Below are positions 4,780 through 6,049 of a stretch of 6,049 bases of DNA, piece after piece. Below the pieces are notes generated by a model. The model had not been told where the DNA came from, did not search any database, and worked only from the letters and a program-made list of their open reading frames with translations. The stretch comes from Ahrensia sp. (GTDB lineage Bacteria > Pseudomonadota > Alphaproteobacteria > Rhizobiales > Rhizobiaceae), in assembly GCA_024639025.1 (NCBI GenBank), contig JAHEJF010000131.1, positions 1 to 6,049 on the forward strand, written 5' to 3'. Within the stretch, counting starts at the first letter, position 1. The number at the start of each line of letters is the position of its first letter. Both the position numbers and the translations under genes were made by a program.

Positions 4780-5727
4780 ATGACACTTGCATTTACATTT
4801 CCAGGCCAGGGCAGCCAGGCGGTTGGCATGGGCAAGGAACTCGCTGACACATATGCCGAGGCCAAAACCGTTTTCGATGAAGTTGACGAAGCGCTTGATG
4901 AAAAACTCTCGACCACGATCTTCGAGGGGCCGGAAGATGCTCTGACCCTGACCGCCAATGCACAGCCGGCGCTGATGGCGGTATCTGTGGCCATTGTTCG
5001 CGTCTTGGAAGCGCAAGGCTTTGGCCTGAAGGACAAGGTTTCCTTTGTCGCAGGCCATTCTCTTGGAGAATATGCGGCGCATGCGGCGGCTGGCACGTTT
5101 TCGCTCGCTGATACCGCACGCTTGCTACGCATTCGGGGCGAAGCCATGCAAGCAGCTGTGCCGGTCGGCGTGGGTGCCATGGCTGCGATAATCGGACTGG
5201 ATGATGATGCTGTAGGTTCGATATGTGCTGACGCCGCCTCAGCAAGCCAGGGTGTTTGCCAGATTGCCAATGACAACGGTGGCAGCCAGTTGGTAATTTC
5301 CGGCTCCAAACAAGCCGTTGAAAGCGCTGCAGAAGCCGCAAAAGAAGCCGGTGCGAAACGTGCGCTTATCCTGCCTGTTTCAGCCCCTTTCCATTGCGCG
5401 CTGATGCAGCCGGCTGCTGATGCCATGGCAGAGGCGCTTTCGAAAGTGACCGCCAACACACCTGCGGTGCCTGTTGTCACCAATGTCAGCGTAGCACCTG
5501 AGCGGGACCCGGCAAATCTGATCGATCTTCTGGTCAAACAAGTCACCGGACAGGTCCGCTGGCGCGAAATTGTCGTTTGGTTTGGCGCAAATGGTGTAAC
5601 AGAACTGGCTGAAGTGGGCTCGGGCAAGGTATTGACCGGTTTGGCCCGTCGCATTGACCGCAATTTGGCTGGTGTTGCCATCAACACACCTGCTGATATT
5701 GAGACTTTTCTTGAAACCCATGCCTGA
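4780..5727 (+). CDS. fabD: Malonyl-CoA:acyl carrier protein transacylase
   Basis: This 315-residue protein transfers the malonyl group from CoA to acyl carrier protein in the cytoplasm and so supplies type II fatty acid synthesis with its extender unit. FabD motifs are complete: FPGQGSQ (7-13), the nucleophile motif GHSLGEYAA with Ser94 (92-100), RG with Arg119, SAPFHC with catalytic His205, and Gln254. These correspond to Ser92, Arg117, His201 and Gln250 of the Escherichia coli enzyme. The length is normal for the family. The frame is open 44 codons upstream, but ATG 4780 gives the standard N-terminus and has GGAG seven bases before it. fabG follows after 28 bp and is probably cotranscribed. 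The gene is divergent from sqdB. Confidence 0.97.
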   Translation: MTLAFTFPGQGSQAVGMGKELADTYAEAKTVFDEVDEALDEKLSTTIFEGPEDALTLTANAQPALMAVSVAIVRVLEAQGFGLKDKVSFVAGHSLGEYAAHAAAGTFSLADTARLLRIRGEAMQAAVPVGVGAMAAIIGLDDDAVGSICADAASASQGVCQIANDNGGSQLVISGSKQAVESAAEAAKEAGAKRALILPVSAPFHCALMQPAADAMAEALSKVTANTPAVPVVTNVSVAPERDPANLIDLLVKQVTGQVRWREIVVWFGANGVTELAEVGSGKVLTGLARRIDRNLAGVAINTPADIETFLETHA

Positions 5728-5755
5728 ACAGGCAAGAACCAATTGAGGATATCCG

Positions 5756-6049
5756 ATGTTTGAACTGGAAGGGCGCAAAGCGTTGATCACCGGCGCATCC
5801 GGTGGAATTGGTGAATCCGTAGCACGTATGCTGCACGCGCAAGGCGCAATTGTCGGACTTCACGGCACGCGGGAGGAAAAACTCAACGCATTGGCAGCTG
5901 ATCTGGGTGACAGAACGCATGTGTTGCCCGCAAATCTGTCGGACAGGGATGCGGTCGCCAAACTTGCAGAAAAAGCCGAGGAAACGCTCGAGGGCGTCGA
6001 TATTCTCGTCAACAATGCAGGAATTACGCGCGATGGACTGTTTGTCCGT
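5756..6049 (+). CDS. fabG: 3-oxoacyl-[acyl carrier protein] reductase, N-terminal part, cut by window edge
   Basis: The first 98 codons of a classical short-chain dehydrogenase/reductase are present; the rest lies beyond the right edge. TGASGGIG (12-19) is the cofactor-binding glycine motif, GTREE (37-41) follows the second strand as in NADPH-using FabG enzymes, and NNAG is at 86-89. FabG reduces 3-ketoacyl-ACP in the elongation cycle of fatty acid synthesis. The catalytic Ser-Tyr-Lys are outside the window and could not be checked. GAGGA (5745-5749) lies six bases before the ATG. The position 28 bp after fabD is the usual fabD-fabG order and makes FabG much more likely than another reductase of the family. 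Confidence 0.92.
   Translation, partial: MFELEGRKALITGASGGIGESVARMLHAQGAIVGLHGTREEKLNALAADLGDRTHVLPANLSDRDAVAKLAEKAEETLEGVDILVNNAGITRDGLFVR

Noticed and set aside
4641..5735. Long open frame of 364 codons antisense to fabD
   Set aside because: It lies wholly over fabD, which has every catalytic motif. The antisense product is a low-complexity Ala/Ser/Arg/Pro-rich sequence typical of the reverse of a GC-biased coding frame.

Overview
The window looks like a chromosomal segment of an alphaproteobacterium, most likely of the Rhizobiales (Hyphomicrobiales). Three things support this: the sequences of ribosomal proteins S6 and S18, the DUF2232 membrane gene directly after rpsR, and the fabG/fabD genes lying next to the rpsF operon. 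Base composition is moderate and even across the genes, with no obvious foreign patch. The genus cannot be told by eye.

Layout, left to right. On the minus strand, positions 1-582 hold the N-terminal 194 codons of a DUF2232 membrane protein that runs off the left edge. It is preceded by rpsR (713-961) and rpsF (958-1359), so the operon order is rpsF-rpsR-DUF2232. The rpsF leader (about 1360-1543) is long and structured. It has a promoter-like element, a hairpin at the presumed 5' end, a 25-codon upstream ORF with a consensus ribosome binding site, and a UUCG hairpin at that ORF's stop codon. Farther right, still on the minus strand, is a tight three-gene operon, sqdB-sqdD-sqdC (4558 down to 1624). 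It closes with an intrinsic terminator (about 1598-1620) just before the rpsF promoter. A 221-bp divergent region (4559-4779) separates sqdB from fabD (4780-5727). fabG (5756 to the right edge, cut) follows fabD on the plus strand.

The sqd genes make the polar head of the sulfolipid sulfoquinovosyl diacylglycerol (SQDG). SqdB makes UDP-sulfoquinovose, SqdD transfers the sulfosugar, and SqdC is a reductase-like protein acting after it. SqdA, the acyltransferase known from Rhodobacter, is not in the window. FabD and FabG belong to type II fatty acid synthesis, so the divergent region faces acyl-chain synthesis on one side and sulfolipid head-group synthesis on the other.

No mobile element, CRISPR array, tRNA or rRNA was seen, and no wholly new protein system. 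The parts that go beyond routine annotation are non-coding or very small: the rpsF leader with its upstream ORF and two mutually exclusive pairings, a 9-bp inverted repeat and an 11-bp direct repeat in the fabD/sqdB divergent region, and strong hairpins between rpsR and the DUF2232 gene.
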